Origin: Cryptomeria japonica
Lineage: Eukaryota > Streptophyta > Pinopsida > Cupressales > Cupressaceae
Direction of reading: 5' to 3'
DNA length: 64,000 nucleotides
Assembly: GCF_030272615.1 (NCBI RefSeq)
Contig: NC_081412.1
Coordinates: forward strand, 473,416,157-473,480,156
Shown here: positions 46,167 through 59,760 of the stretch, piece by piece
Layout: each line of letters starts with the position of its first letter
Position numbering within the stretch: position 1 is the stretch's first letter
The notes under the pieces: generated by a model
What the model was told of the DNA's origin: nothing
Seen by the model: only the letters and a program-made list of their open reading frames with translations
Databases searched by the model: none
Translations under genes and position numbers: made by a program

Positions 46167-48422
46167 ATATATTAGGTATAAAAGGAAGCCTACCCTATCA
46201 TTTGAAGGGGTTTACCTATAGTTCAAGTGATCTCTTAATTATAAAATCAATTCAATTCCAAGTTAATAGGCAATCAAGCATTCATCAAGAATTGAAGGAG
46301 AAATCAAGTTAATAAAGATATTTAATAGAGGAGATATTTTATAAAGATATCATCTTTTAAAAAAGAAATGGGCAGAAGATTAAGAATACAAACCTTCCAT
46401 ATTGCACACTTCAAGGTATATTCAAATTACAAGATACATTTATAGGGTCTGTCCTATTCAAGCTAGCTACTATTTCAACACATTCTAACACATGTATCTG
46501 TTTCTATGCAATAATTAGTAGTAGCTACATAGACTAGCATGGTATATAAGTTCTTTTCTAACAATGCCCTTCATATGCAATTATTTCAAGATTATTTAGT
46601 TGTATCTACCTTCTTAGGTTATGAAAATGGAGATTATATTAGGTTATGTATCTACTTTCTTGCTCTGCAATTCTTGCTGTGTTTAATAAATTTTAATCCC
46701 TTTGGTGAAAAAAAACGAGGTTGATGTTAAATATCTATGTTGTCTATTAGTTGATTCCCATGACAATAAGTGGTTAATGTTGATACAAAGTAACACTAAC
46801 AGGAAACTTTGATGACAATCTAATACACATTACTATTGAACTTGCCCTTATCTCATATAACCCTATGTTGGCTAGGCCCCACAATAATTAGAAGATCCTA
46901 ATTACTACTGTCCTAAACCTTGCATTGACCGTCAAAATTTCACAGTGAGTTGAGTTAATTACTCCATTAGTGAGATTAGGAAAGAGTTTGGTATTGAGTT
47001 AGGTGTTGGTGGAAGCTTTAAGGAGGTACACTATCATCATAATTAATGTTAGAGAGTTTTGTGTGATAAAGAATGGCCATGGAAGGAGTGACTATCCTAA
47101 GTGCTTGAGACTGTCACAAAAAGTGAGTGTTGCAGTAGTGAATCTTCCTTTAACCTTTGTGTGTTTGGGAGGGTAAAGACCCATGGTGGTATATGTTGAG
47201 TGGTTGGGAGGGTAAAGACCCCCATATCAACTATCTATTTTGACATCCTAGGATGGTGTCCACCTACTCTAAAACCTTGTGGGCACTCTCTGTCTGATGC
47301 TAACATATACATAACATGTTCCTCTCATATAACCCTATGTTGGCTAGGCCCCACCATAATTATAAGATCCTAACTACTAAAAATAGTAGATTCTCCCCTA
47401 AAAGGTTGTTGAGTCATAGAAGGCCTAGCTTGATAGCCCTATAGTCTCTCATACCTAAAATATCCTTGTGTCAATGATGGTCAAATGTGACTACCATATG
47501 GCCCCTACTATGCTCTAGACCTTTGTCCCTAATATTGATACTATTGGGTTTTTCTTTGTAAATCATATAGTAAGTCTAAATTATCCTTTGAATGATGGGG
47601 AGGCCTATGGACACTTTAGTCCCTTCATCAAGGTTACAAACTTCTCTCATGAATCTTGTGTCCTCCCATGTACTTCCTTTTCTATAAGAGACTTTTCCAT
47701 AGCAACCCTAAAGTCATTTGGATTGGCCATGTGTAGGAAAACTGAAATTTTGGGCTTTCCACCTGTAATGAATAATTGACAAGTAACTTATCTTGAATTT
47801 AATCTACAAACTACTAGAACTCCAAAAACTAACTCTCATGTTGAGCCACCATGAAACCTTATTATGTAAATTGTGAAACTCATCTATGCATCTCTGTCAA
47901 AAATATTTTGAAATAGAACACACTTTGAAGAACTCCAAAATGGTATCTGGACAGGGTTTCCAATGTGAGTTCGTGCATTTTATCCTCCCAGTACCACAAG
48001 GTGGAATCAAGTCCTCTAAAAAATTGCATTGAAAATTATGCCTTTAGGTTGCTCACATAAAGATGCAACCCAAAGCATAAGTCCAAGCTAAGTAACCAAG
48101 ACTTATCCTCAACCCCATTTGTGGATCTAAAAAATGTAGAGGATTGGAGATGAAGAAACTCTCGAATATGATCCTTTGGCACATGATATATGTGCTTGCT
48201 ACAGTCTATACCTCTTTTATTTAAGCATGATGAGGCTAGGTAATGTGTATTGATCAATATTCTATCTCCTCTATGTGTATTTCCCAAATTAAAGGTGAAC
48301 TCCTAATAAGCTCCCAAGATGCAAGTATATGCTCCTCTACTACAATTGGATCCTCATGGCTTGTAAGATTTGTGGTCCATACTCGGGCTAGTCTTCTTTG
48401 TGAAAACTCTCAAGGTGATACG

Positions 48423-48784
48423 ACCCTTCCTTCCATTTCCTACACCCTATTTTCTAACCCACACCTCATAACCTTTACCTCACTTCCTATCATTATTACC
48501 TTCCATCTACCTTTCATATCCCCTATCTTAATCTCCTCCACTTTCCTACATCCTATCCTAAACATTAACCTCATACACACTTACTTTTACTTCACCTACC
48601 TAACCCCATTCCATCCTTCACATCCTTTTATCTCCCCCATTCACTTTCCTACCTTCCAAATCCCTAACATATCCTAACTTAGTCTTTCACCATTACATCC
48701 TTCATCACTTACCTCCCTATCTTATCCTAACCCACACCTCATAACCTTATACCTCTTAGCTTCCATTTTATACCACCTTCCTAA
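48423..48784. repeat. G-depleted tract, copy B
   Basis: Again exactly 259 bases (48,423-48,681) without G on the plus strand, then two Gs up to 48,784. Over this span it differs from copy A at very few sites, none of which creates a G. Confidence 0.9.
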
Positions 48785-49570
48785 CGGTACACTTATGCTC
48801 CCTTCCAAAACACCGACAAAAAAAAACACTCGATCAGTACACAGTGCTCTCACGGTTCTGTAGTAGGGATTTTCTATCACAACCATATATACCAGCATCC
48901 ATAATTAGGATATATTTTACATAATGGCACTCGATCACGCAGGTTTAGGTCATCCCTCTCCTTAATTAGGATATATTTTAAATATGGAAAGTAGTGTTAA
49001 TATGTTTCAGGCTAACTATATTGTTCATTATTTAAAATGCAGTGTTTAATTATTACATGATTGTAGGATTGTTCAACAGTTTAGGTCTTGTAAGAAATTC
49101 TTCTTTTAAATCGATCATATCATATTACAGAAACCTCTCACCATCTCTGCTATTGGCAATTAATTTGATAAATCTATAATAAAATTTGAATCTAAATATT
49201 TGAATATGTATAACAATGAATTTTCTGATTATACCTTACCTTTTTCCTATAGTGATTAAACCATTCCTACATCCTACAACGATTAAACCCACATGGAACC
49301 TATGTCTGCCTCCCTCCTTCGTGTTCATCGGGGGATGGCCCCTACCTACATGTTACCTATTGTGATCCCCATTGTGATCCCCTAATATGCCCTCAGACAG
49401 CAAACTAAGATACCTTGGGAGGGCCTTGAGGTAGGCACTCGTTCGCTCGATTAGGAAGGGATACTTACACAAAGAGTTGTAGTTGAAACCAATGAAGATG
49501 GATGGAGATTCGATAGTGAGTGTCCACAAATTCAGGTTATTTCTAGTGTGGCTTTGCTTGCTTCTTGAGG

Positions 49571-50049
49571 TCAATAATTCGTTGGGAAAGCACAGAACCG
49601 GATTGTACTCCCTCCACTTGCAGCCTGAGCTGTAGAATCGGCTGGTTTCACACCAATGATCTTCCCTGCCATAGCCTCAACAGTAGGGATTTGGGGCCCA
49701 ACAATAACTTCTCGACTTACTAGAACCCCACTCATGACTTCTTGAGCGTGAAATCGATCCGGATTCTTTCGCGGGAATCGACATGGGAGGAACCACTTCA
49801 TTCCGTAGCTGGAGCACTTGTAGTACATAGATAGGATGGATGACGATTAAACCCACAGGTTCCTTGCAGAGGCATGATTTTGTAAGGGAAGAGGCAGGAC
49901 GAAGAGGTGGGATTTTGTAATGACAGAGGTCGACGGGATGAAGACGCGAGATTTATGAAATGACTTGGTCTTTTCTTTTTTTCTTTAAAGTAATGCACGC
50001 GGTCGTTGGAATTTTGACAAACACGGACGCTTTTTCTAAAAAATCCCAA
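49571..50049 (-). pseudogene. Unrecognised exon-like block, copy B
   Basis: Counterpart of 19,956-20,440. It keeps LVSREVIVGPQIPTVEAMAG and GGSTIRFCAFP, with substitutions such as PTDSAA to PADSTA and a 6-bp loss before the terminal stop. Both overlapping frames remain open. Confidence 0.35.
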
Positions 50050-50094
50050 ATGTCATTGCCAATTACTTCTCCGTCGAAACCAAATATTGCATTA

Positions 50095-50112
50095 TCGTCG
50101 GAATTCCGACGA
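50095..50112. repeat. Perfect 18-bp palindrome, copy B
   Basis: TCGTCGGAATTCCGACGA equals its own reverse complement. Copy A has one CpG C-to-T change. Confidence 0.9.
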
Positions 50113-51033
50113 AATCGGGCATTTTTTCAATAATTAATCAAATTTGATCACAATATACCTTCTGCATCAGAAACCTTCGTTCGAATTTTAGGCCAAATGT
50201 ATTAGTGCAACCAAGAAGTTGAAAAACAAGATATTAGCTCAGGTGAGAGACACTCTATGTGTCTAATTGCCAAAGACAATAGAAGAAAAAATTTCACTAA
50301 GGAGGAAGCCCTTATTTTTTATGAGGTTTATGCTCTAAAAGAGGATATGGACCTTTCTTCTAAGAATTCTGAAGATGAGGACTTTCTAACATTGAGGAGT
50401 TGTAGGGTGATAGTGATGAAAATTCAGAAGCCACTATTGAGCCTAAGGATGAAGGTTAGAGGCTAGTTCCAAGAACCTCATCCCCTTTTTACGTTGGTGA
50501 GGAAGATATAAGGTTAATGCCCCAGGATCATCCTCTTGTGAAGAGTGAAGATAGAATTGCCAACCTAAAGGGTCAAAATGTAGATTTATAGGTTCATGTA
50601 ATGAACTTGTAAACCAGAGCAGAGGAGTGCTGAAAGAAAAAAATCCAAATTCGTAGGGCTATCACTTAAATCTATGTCATTACATCTATGGAATTATGAG
50701 AATAGCTTCTATTGGATTTGTCTTGGGGTAGAGTGAGATAAGGAGGAGAGCCAAGAAATAGCAAGACATGGGTGACCTTTAGGAGGAGGATTAGATTGAT
50801 GAAGTTCTGGACCAGGACACTTAGTAGGACCATATGAGGAGGCTCGTAAGGAGCTGAAAGATTATCAATAGTAATAATGCAGCAGTTTAGGATGGGATGC
50901 CAAGCGATGTGCCTTTTTTTTCTTTCTTTTTTTAATGTTTACTAGAATTGATGGCTCTAGTAAAGTTAGTAGCCTATTATGGCTTATGTTTTATAGTTAT
51001 AGGATCTCTAAGTTTAATTTTTTGAACAATAAG

Positions 51034-53811
51034 TCTCCATCGTCCCAACCCCGTTAACCTCATCTATAGTGAATCTAGTAAAAAAGACTAAGGGTAAAGG
51101 TAAGAGAACCATCAAGTGTAAGAAGACGAAAGGGGAAATTAACGTAGAGATTCAAACTACTTTAGATGAGATTATTAGATTGTGAAGAGCCTGCTGCTCT
51201 TCACGAGACCTATGGATATTATTACATCGAATGCTAGGGGCCTCAATACCCCTAGCGAACAGTGCCTCATCAAATCCCAAATTGAGGCAAGTGGTGCAGA
51301 TATAGTTTTATTTTAGGAGACTATATTTTCGGAAAATGAGAATTTGCAGTCTTTTAGCAACTGGAAAAAATGGAAGTACGTAACCTTGTTCCCACTGGGT
51401 GCCTCAGAGGATTGGTTGTTTTATAGAAAGGTAATGATATTTAGATTAACAAAGTAGCAGTCAAAGAAAACTTCATCCAAGTTCAAATTTCTTGTTTCAA
51501 TGTTTGTTTTCAGCTCATTAATGTTTATGGTCATACATTTGCTATAGAAAAGAGATGGTTTGGGAATCCTTTTCATCACTTTTGGTATCTTATCTAGAGG
51601 ATCCCTTTATTGTGGGTGGAGATTTTAATGCATTATTATCTCTTATGGATAAGATAGGAGAAATTATTCCACCTTTAAAAATGATGCAGGATTTTAATGA
51701 GTTTGTTCTTTCTAATGGCAATGTGACATGGACCAATAGGAGGGCAATTTTTAAACATATTGCAGAGATTTTAGATAGATTCTTTTTTAATTTTCAATGG
51801 TCAACATAGTTTCGTTCCTATGTGTTAGAAATATTGCCTCTATCAGGTTCAGACCATTTTCCCTTGTTTCTCTCAGTTTCTTTTATACCTCTTCAAATTA
51901 TGACAAAGACATCATTTATGTTCAAAAAAAGTGGTTCATAGATCCAACCTTTCTCCCCCTTCTTAGAAACAGGTGGCATAATGCTCCCTTGAAGTTGGGC
52001 CAGGAATGTTTCAACTCTATAAGAAGATTAAGTTTCTAAAATCACAAATTCGAGGGTAGAATTATCAATTGTTTAAGAATATTTTTTGCTTCTAAAAATG
52101 ATTTGCAACTTTAGTTCTTAAGGATCATTGAAGAAGTTATTAAAAATGGTTTGAATGATCAATCATTTGTAATTCAATGTCTTCTCTAAAAATAGTTAAA
52201 GGAAGTGTTATGTAGAGAGGAGATTTATTGGTAGCAAAAATCTAGGGAAATGTGGCTACAAGAAGGGGACAAAAATACAAAGTTCTTCTATTCAATTACC
52301 AAAATGAGAAGTGATTCAAACAACATCTCTCACATTAAAATAATATAGGAGATAAATTGAGAGATAAAGATAAGATTCACCATGAAGAAGTTTGTTTCTT
52401 CTCCAATGTTTTCACAACTCTATTTGGATATGGAGAAGATTGTTAACTCCCCAACAATATTCCCTAGTTGATTCCAAACCAAGACAATTTGGATTTTCTA
52501 GCCCCTTTTTCTATGGATGAAATCAGATAGGTAGTATTTTCTATTTCCCTAGATAAAGCTTCGGTACCGAATGGATTTACTGCTTTTTTTTTTCTAAAAT
52601 GTTCTGATTCTCAATATTTAAGGTGATTCTATGAAAATTATGTCTACATTTAAAAACTTTGAAACACCAGAATGGATGGCAAAGTATATCCTTCAGGAGG
52701 CTTGGAGTTTGCTTCAATTTTTTTTTTATCATTTTCAAATTATCCATTGTTTTAGTGAAACCAATAAGATTGCAAACTTTTTACCAAATAGAAGATGTCG
52801 CTTGCTATAAGCGGATGTTTTATTTAAGGAGTGTGGTATTACGATTGATGCAGAGTTAGAGGTTGTAGTGAAATATTATTCCAGTTGAAACAAAAAGTTA
52901 ATAGTATGGTTTTCTTGAGGCTTCTCAAATTATGAGGGTCTAGTTTTAATACATTTTTTGAGGAGTTGTAGGTTCAGTTTGAGATTATTTTGGTGTGGGA
53001 TATTTTTCTCTTCCAGATCACTTAGAATTTACTAAGATGGAGTTAGTATGTATTATTTCATCATGAGCTTCAGTATTGCGTCTATTTTAGGGTGCCCTAT
53101 TTCATAGTTAAATTATAGTCATCTACTTTAGAATTCACTTTGAGAATCATTGTTTGGGAAATCATGGAAATCTTGATATTCTAAGCTTCTGCTTTGATCA
53201 ATATAGCAATCAATACCTTTCTACTCTATCCCCTTTTTTTGTGGCTTCTTTAGATCACCATTTTCATTATTTTTGCTTAGGTGTTAATGTTTTTGGTGCT
53301 AAATATTTAATTGTGTGTGTCTTAGTGTGTATATGAAGAATGTTGTTTAGGACTACATTATATAATACATTTTTTAGGAGGTGTTATTGAATTCTTTCAT
53401 ACTTCATAATCTTGTTCTGTCCTAGATCCTTATATCCAGAATTATATGTCTAGGCAACGATCCTAGGCAATACAACAATATAAGTGCACAACTTGATGCT
53501 AAAAATATTAACATGGTGGATGAAGAATTCTATTTTTCTTCATTCAGATTGGTATTTTATGGTCCTGTTTTGGTTTGGGCTCTTTCCTTTCTATCTTTCA
53601 TATGCCCCTATCCATATTGTTTAGCACAAGGAGGTGGTTGTTTAGTGGTATTTTTGGTTTATCATTAGATCTTGTATCTGATGTATTTGGTTCCTTCTTG
53701 ATTGGGACTATGTTATTTCCTTTATGCTTCTTGTTCCTATACTCTCTTGTGTATTTCTTATTATATTAATATAATTAGAGGCTTAATCTCCCTTTATTAA
53801 AAAAAAAAAAA
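51034..53811 (+). mobile_element. LINE with internal deletion and A13 tail, copy B
   Basis: Counterpart of 23,008-25,100, with endonuclease (GGDFNALLSLMDK near 51,616), RT N-terminus and RNase H C-terminus, and with the same RT deletion. Unlike copy A it continues through a T-rich 3' region to A13 at 53,799-53,811, a likely poly(A) tail preceded by GGCTTAATCTCCCTTTATT. The 5' part is cut by the 1.58-kb deletion. Confidence 0.75.
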
Positions 53812-54950
53812 GAATATTTCAAACTCCACTTTAGATAGTTTGACAATTTTTAATTATGAGAATCCTCATGGTTTGTAAGATATATAAACTAAAAAAAGAA
53901 CTTTAGAAAATTCTTGCTAGAAAATATTTAAATTCAATTATGATTTTTTAGATTAAGTTCATTTATTGGTTCTTTTAGTTTAGCTTCCATTGAGCTTATT
54001 TAAGCTCCTCATGATTTTAATTTAGTTCTCCTCAATTTAGCATAGGGCATCTTTGTGCTTTTTATGAAGCACATCATTAAGCACTTTAATTTTATTTTAT
54101 AGTCTTTACTTTTGAATAATATAACATTATTTTGTGTTTCTCTCATTTGTGGAAGCGTTCTTCATTTATTGTTTGAAATTGCAGGTTCTTGTGTTGCAAA
54201 ATTCGACACGGTATCAAAGAATATTTTTTGCAATACTCTTCTCAAGATTTTGAGGGTTTCTTTTCTCAAAAGAAATCTAGGGTCACAAATTTTCCTTTTT
54301 TATCTAGATTCAAAAGTAGGAATGTTATTCAAGGTGAGTTCTAGAGGTTAGCAAATTTTTTCGTCCCATTGGGGTGAAATGGACCTCACCATCATGTCTA
54401 CAACATAGAAAAAACTAAGGATCCATATAGCTGTACAATACATACACAGGGATCGACCAAACTCAAGGTGCAAGTGTAAAAAATAGTGTAGGTGAATTGC
54501 TTTATAAACTAAAATTAAAGGGGTGATTTCCTTTTAAAAGGCAATTTTTTTTTAACAAAGGCAGGGAATTTATTTTTAAGCACCGTCTTATCTTGTACAC
54601 TTGTGCATGTAGATGATACATGTTTTGTGGCAACCAACTATCAATATTTGGCAATTAAATTTTTTAATAAAAGGGTTAGTGTCAAATCTAGTTGGAAACT
54701 CAATTTTGATACCCTCCAAAATCAGCAATGCCTTCTCTTTCAAGAGCTAGACCTCCCATTGATGTTGCCTCCTTTTTAGAGCATCTAGCTTCAAGAAAAT
54801 GCATTGGTTTTGTATGGGACTAGAAACTATTCCTCTTCTAGCTGGAGACTACCCTGTTTCGCTGCACCCACCCCTTTTGGCAAGTGTTAAATAAAATATA
54901 GGCATATTTTTTTTACTTATGGCACTTGCCATTTAGACAAAATTGACTAT
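53812..54950. other. No recognisable gene
   Basis: Present only in copy B. No domain or repeat was recognised. The left end of the copia LTR should lie in or just after its right part, but no TG terminus could be fixed. Confidence 0.4.
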
Positions 54951-55019
54951 TTTTAGCTGAGTGTTGGTATGTGGCGACTAATCATGCAACTACTATACAC
55001 TCATTGGACAGAGGAGTCA

Positions 55020-55425
55020 GCCTGAAGGGCCGCCATAATGGGGAGAATTGATCCCCCCAAAATTTTATCCTACATGTACAAGAATACAAGAATATGAGGA
55101 GTACAATAGTACAAGTACAAGGAAAAGATTAAGAGAATATTATTTTAGGGTTAGGGTTAATTTTGTTGACCAACTTTGTAGGTTGCCCTATAAATTGCAT
55201 GTTATAAGCGGCTATAATGAAAAAGGCATTGTAATGGTATTGTGATGTTTTACTAGATAATAAGAAAAGATTGGACGATTGTGTTATGTGAATGTAGCCC
55301 ATATTGGGTGGACCATTTTAAAACTCGATGTTATTTATGTTGTGTATTTTTCTCCGTCTTTGCGTATATGAATCTTCATATAACTATTAATTTATGTTTT
55401 TCCTAGATCTGCCTAAACTATAACA
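55020..55425 (+). mobile_element. Copia 5' LTR with TATA box, copy B
   Basis: The right end TATAACA at 55,419-55,425 is followed by the primer-binding site TGGTATTAGAGTC at 55,428-55,440. TATAAAT at 55,189-55,195 is the likely promoter. The left limit is uncertain (taken near 55,020) because the 3' LTR is missing. Confidence 0.6.
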
Positions 55426-55487
55426 ATTGGTATTAGAGTCATGCATTTTTTTAAATTGGCAAGGACTTTCAAATTTGAGTGGGAGCG

Positions 55488-58400
55488 ATGGAAGAAACCA
55501 AAATCAAGGTTGAGAAGTTCAACAACCAGAATTATCAGTTATGGAAAATGTAGATGGAGGATTACTTGTATCAAAAGGATCTGTGGTGGCCATTAGAAGG
55601 AAAGACAAAGAAACTGACCACGATGTCAGATAAAGATTGGGATATTCTAGACAAAAAGACACTAGGGACCATTCGGTTGTGCTTTGCAGCATCTGTAGCA
55701 TTCAATATTTCCAAATCAACAATGACTGAAACCTTGAGCCAAACACTGGCTAAATTGTATGAGGAATCCTTAGCTTCAAATAAGGTATTTCTATTGAATC
55801 ATTTATTTAATATGAAAATGAGTGAAGAAGGATATGTAGCAGATCATTTAATTGAGTTTAATACAGTTACTAGCTAATTGTCTTCTATAAAATTTAACTT
55901 TGACAAAGAGGTTAGGGCTCTCCTAGTTTTATGTTCTTTGCCAGAAAATTGGAATAGCTTGGTTATGGCTGTAATTTACTATATCTCTGGTACAAACACT
56001 TTGAAATTTAATGATGTTGTTGGTGTTATACTAAGTGAGGAAATGCGATGGAAAAGTATAGGTGAGACTTAAACATCACCAAGTACTATTTTGAATGTAG
56101 AGAATAGGGGAAGATCAAAGAATAGTTTACAAGTAATAGTTTACAAGATGCCTTAATTCTACGTTTAGATAATGTTAATTATTCTTGGGTAATATATTTA
56201 GAGGTTTCATTTCATGCCACAACCCATATTTTTTTTCTTTCTAGATTATGTTCAAGGTGATTTTGGACAGGTATACTTTGGTGGTGATGAGCCCTGCCAG
56301 ATTGTTTGAAAATGCAAGATAAAAATCAAGTCGTAGAATGGAAATAACTGGTTGTTGAAGGAGGTAAGGCATGTCCCTAATTTAAGAAGAAATTTAATTT
56401 CTCCAAGACAACTAGGCAGTGAAGGTTGCATAGTTACTTTTATAGACAATATTTGGAAGGTCACTAAAGGTGCATTAGTAGTAGCTAAAGGTGTAAAGGT
56501 AGGCACATAGTATTTGTGTACTAGTAATACTTATTCTGCCTTAGTTGATAAAAAAAAATTAATTTTAGGGACAACTACAAAAGATATTGCAAAAATATAT
56601 ACAAAATTGTGGCACCATAGTCTTGGGCACATTAGTGAGAAAGGGATGAAAATCCTTCACTCTATATTTGCCAGGATTGAAGCAGATTGATTTAGAGTTC
56701 TATAAAAACCGTGTTTATGGTAAATAGAAGAGAGTTAAATTTCTCAAGGTTGGGAAAGAGAAGAAGAGTGAGAAGTTAGAGCTTGTGCATTCAGATGCAT
56801 GGGGATTAGCTCAGGTATCATCTCTTGGTGGCTCTTGTTATTATGTTATTTTTATAGATGATGCAACTAGGGAAACATGGGCGTATTTCCTAAAATAGAA
56901 ATAAGATGCTTTTGAAACTTTTAAGAAATTGAAAGAATTGGTTGAGAATTCGATAGGAAAAAAGTTGAAGTGTCTCAGATTTAATAGTGAAGTGAGTATT
57001 GGAGAAAATTATTTGAAGATTATTGTTCTTACAATGGAATCCGAAGGTAGAAGATGGTTCCAGGAACCCCACAAGAAATTTTGTTTGAGAGAATGAAGAG
57101 GACCATCATGGAGCATGATATTTCATACTATACTACCCCTACATTTATGGGCAGATGTTGTACATATTATTGTTTATTTGATAAATAGAGGACCTTCAAA
57201 TCCTTTGGATGGTGGCATTCAAGAGGAGTTATGGACTTTTAAAAAGGTAAATTATTCTTTTATGAAAAGCTTTGGTTTTGAAGCTTTTGTCGATATTGAA
57301 AAATAGAACAAAACCAAGCTTGATGATAAATATAAAAAAGTATACCTTCATTGGATATGGAATGGATGACTTTGGTTATTGATTATGAGATTTTCAAAAT
57401 CACAAAATATGTAGAAATAGAGATGTTATATTCAATGAGAAGGTCATGTATAAAGAACATATGTAGGAATAGAAGTATGAATGGGTCAAAAAGGAATATG
57501 TGGTGCTAGATGAGATTCTTGAGAATAAAATGCTATTGCTAACTGATACTCAGCAACAAAAAAATATCCCATAGACTCCTAAACGTGTTAGAAGACGTTC
57601 TACGAGGTTAAGTAGTCCTCCTGAAATATTTTCTCCTTCTTCGTATTTTATTTTATTAACTGATTCTAGTGAACTTGAATGATATGAAGAAGCAATGCAG
57701 GTGGATGCCAAATAGTAGTGGGAGCTAGGTATGAAAGAGAAAATGGATTCCTTGTTGCAAAATTAGACATGGGACTTAGTCCCATTAACTGTAGGAAAAA
57801 GAGCCTTGCCAAATAAATGGGTTTATAGGATGAAAGAGGAGGATGGAGGATAAAATAGATATAAGGCTAGACTCATGGTAAAAGGATTTGCACAGAAAAA
57901 GGATATAGATTTTGATGAAATATTTTCTCCAATTGTAAAAATGACTTTAGTTAGAACTGTTCTAGGTCTTGTGGATGCAATAGGCTTGCTCTTGAACAAC
58001 TAGATGTTAAAACAACCTTTTTACATGGGGATTCGGAGGAGGAAATCTACATGCAACAACCATATGGACATGAGATCAAAGGTAAGGAGGAATTAGCGTG
58101 CAAGTTGAAGAAGAGTCTGTATGGCCTAAAACAAGCACTCCGAAAATGATATTTGAAATTTTATAGTTTCATGGTTGAACAATGTTATTACAGATGTCAT
58201 TTTGATAATAGTGTTTATTTTAAGAGATTAGTTAATGGCAGTTATATTATCTTGTTACTTTATGTTGATGACATGCTTGTTGTTGGGTCTAACATGCAAC
58301 ATATAAATGAACTTAAACAAAAATTATCAAAGTCTTTTTCTATCAAGGATTTGGGTGCAGCTAAGAAAATCCTTTGTATGAGGATTTCATGAGATAGGAA

Positions 58401-58705
58401 AAATAGAACATTTTGTCACAAAGTAAATATATAAAGAAGGTGTTGGAAATATTTAACATGCAAAATGCAAAAGTAGTTGGTACACTTTTGCCTAGTCATT
58501 TCAAATTGACTATTTAAAGAGACGTGTCCAAAGACATAGGAAGAGGTAAATAAAATGTTTAACATTTTGTATTCATCACCTATTGGCAGTGTTATGTATG
58601 TCATGGTATGCAAATGGCCAGATATTTCACATATAATGGGAGTTGTGAGTAGGTATATGAGCAATCTAGGAATGGACCATTAGAATGTTGTCAAATGGAT
58701 TCTCA
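55488..58705 (+). mobile_element. Ty1/copia internal region, copy B
   Basis: Counterpart of 25,372-28,590 with the same gag stops (TAG near 55,551; TAA near 55,875), the same integrase and RT blocks including LLYVDDMLVVGS near 58,255, and the same 3' truncation in RNase H. One gag stop is private to this copy (TAA after GET near 56,070). Confidence 0.9.
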
Positions 58706-59760
58706 ATCAAGTCAAGATCAAGATCCCGAAACCTTATCATTCCATCCAATTGTTGACCGAGAGTCCATCCTCCATCCATCCAAATAACCTTTATATAATT
58801 CCTATCCATCCATGCATTCATTTCCCCGTACAAAGAATTTGGATGCCAATCATAAAATTCATATGTCTAGCAATCCACATGTATTCAAGGATCAACATGT
58901 ACAGTCTAATCGACATGTCAAAACAAAGAAAAAATATGATCCAAAAAGAAAAACAAAAATTCAAAACACCACAAAGGCCCGCTGAGAAAAAGAAAGAAAA
59001 CTCAAAAGATATATGGGTTCCTAAATCCCTTGTGCAAGCAATGTGTTCCAAGGGACCACAAAATAATGAAAAATAAAAAACCATGTGGGTTCCCAAGTGG
59101 CTCCTTGAAGAACAAAAGCCTATAGAAGCATAAAACTTGGCATCCAAGATTTCTATTTCTCCATCCAAACCTTCCAAATCTATTCCTCCATCACTTCCCT
59201 CATCCATTTTTGGTCCTTATGTCCCAAAATGCCTAGCTATTCCTCCATCCAAATCTCAAAATTTGAGATCCACTTTTCCTCCATTAGCCCATCACCCCTC
59301 AAGGTGTATGCCAATTCTGATCTTTCTAGCATTTACATCCCCTCAATCCCAATTCTTCCAATACCCTATCCTTTATCCAACACCTCTTTTCCATCCTATC
59401 CAATCCTTGGCCTAAATCCTTAGTTCCATCTCATTTTCATGTCATTATCCTACCAACATATTTGAGCATAAATTTAATAGTCATGTTCCATTCATCAAGG
59501 ATACTAAGTAAACAATGAGATGCTTGAGTCCTCCTTCCATCCCCTATCATGTGTCCATTTTATGCTAAAAAGTCAAAAATAAAAATAAAAAAGGAAAAAA
59601 CTGAAAAAATAAAAAATGTGAAAAATAGTAAAGAAAAATAATTCATCCACTGGTGAAAACCTGGTAAACAAGCACCTTGGGAAAGTACCATGATGAAAAC
59701 CTAGCAAACATGTGTCATGTATAATCCATAAACATTTTGCATACCATACTTGGGGGTAGG
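58706..59760 (+). mobile_element. 3' internal region of Tat/Ogre-like element, copy B
   Basis: Counterpart of 28,590-29,643. The DIWVPKSLV string is in a longer open frame here (58,750-59,076). It ends at the polypurine tract near 59,750. Confidence 0.5.

Noticed and set aside
55141-55160. Telomere-like TTTAGGGTTAGGG
   Set aside because: Only two imperfect units, inside the copia LTR; not an interstitial telomere array.
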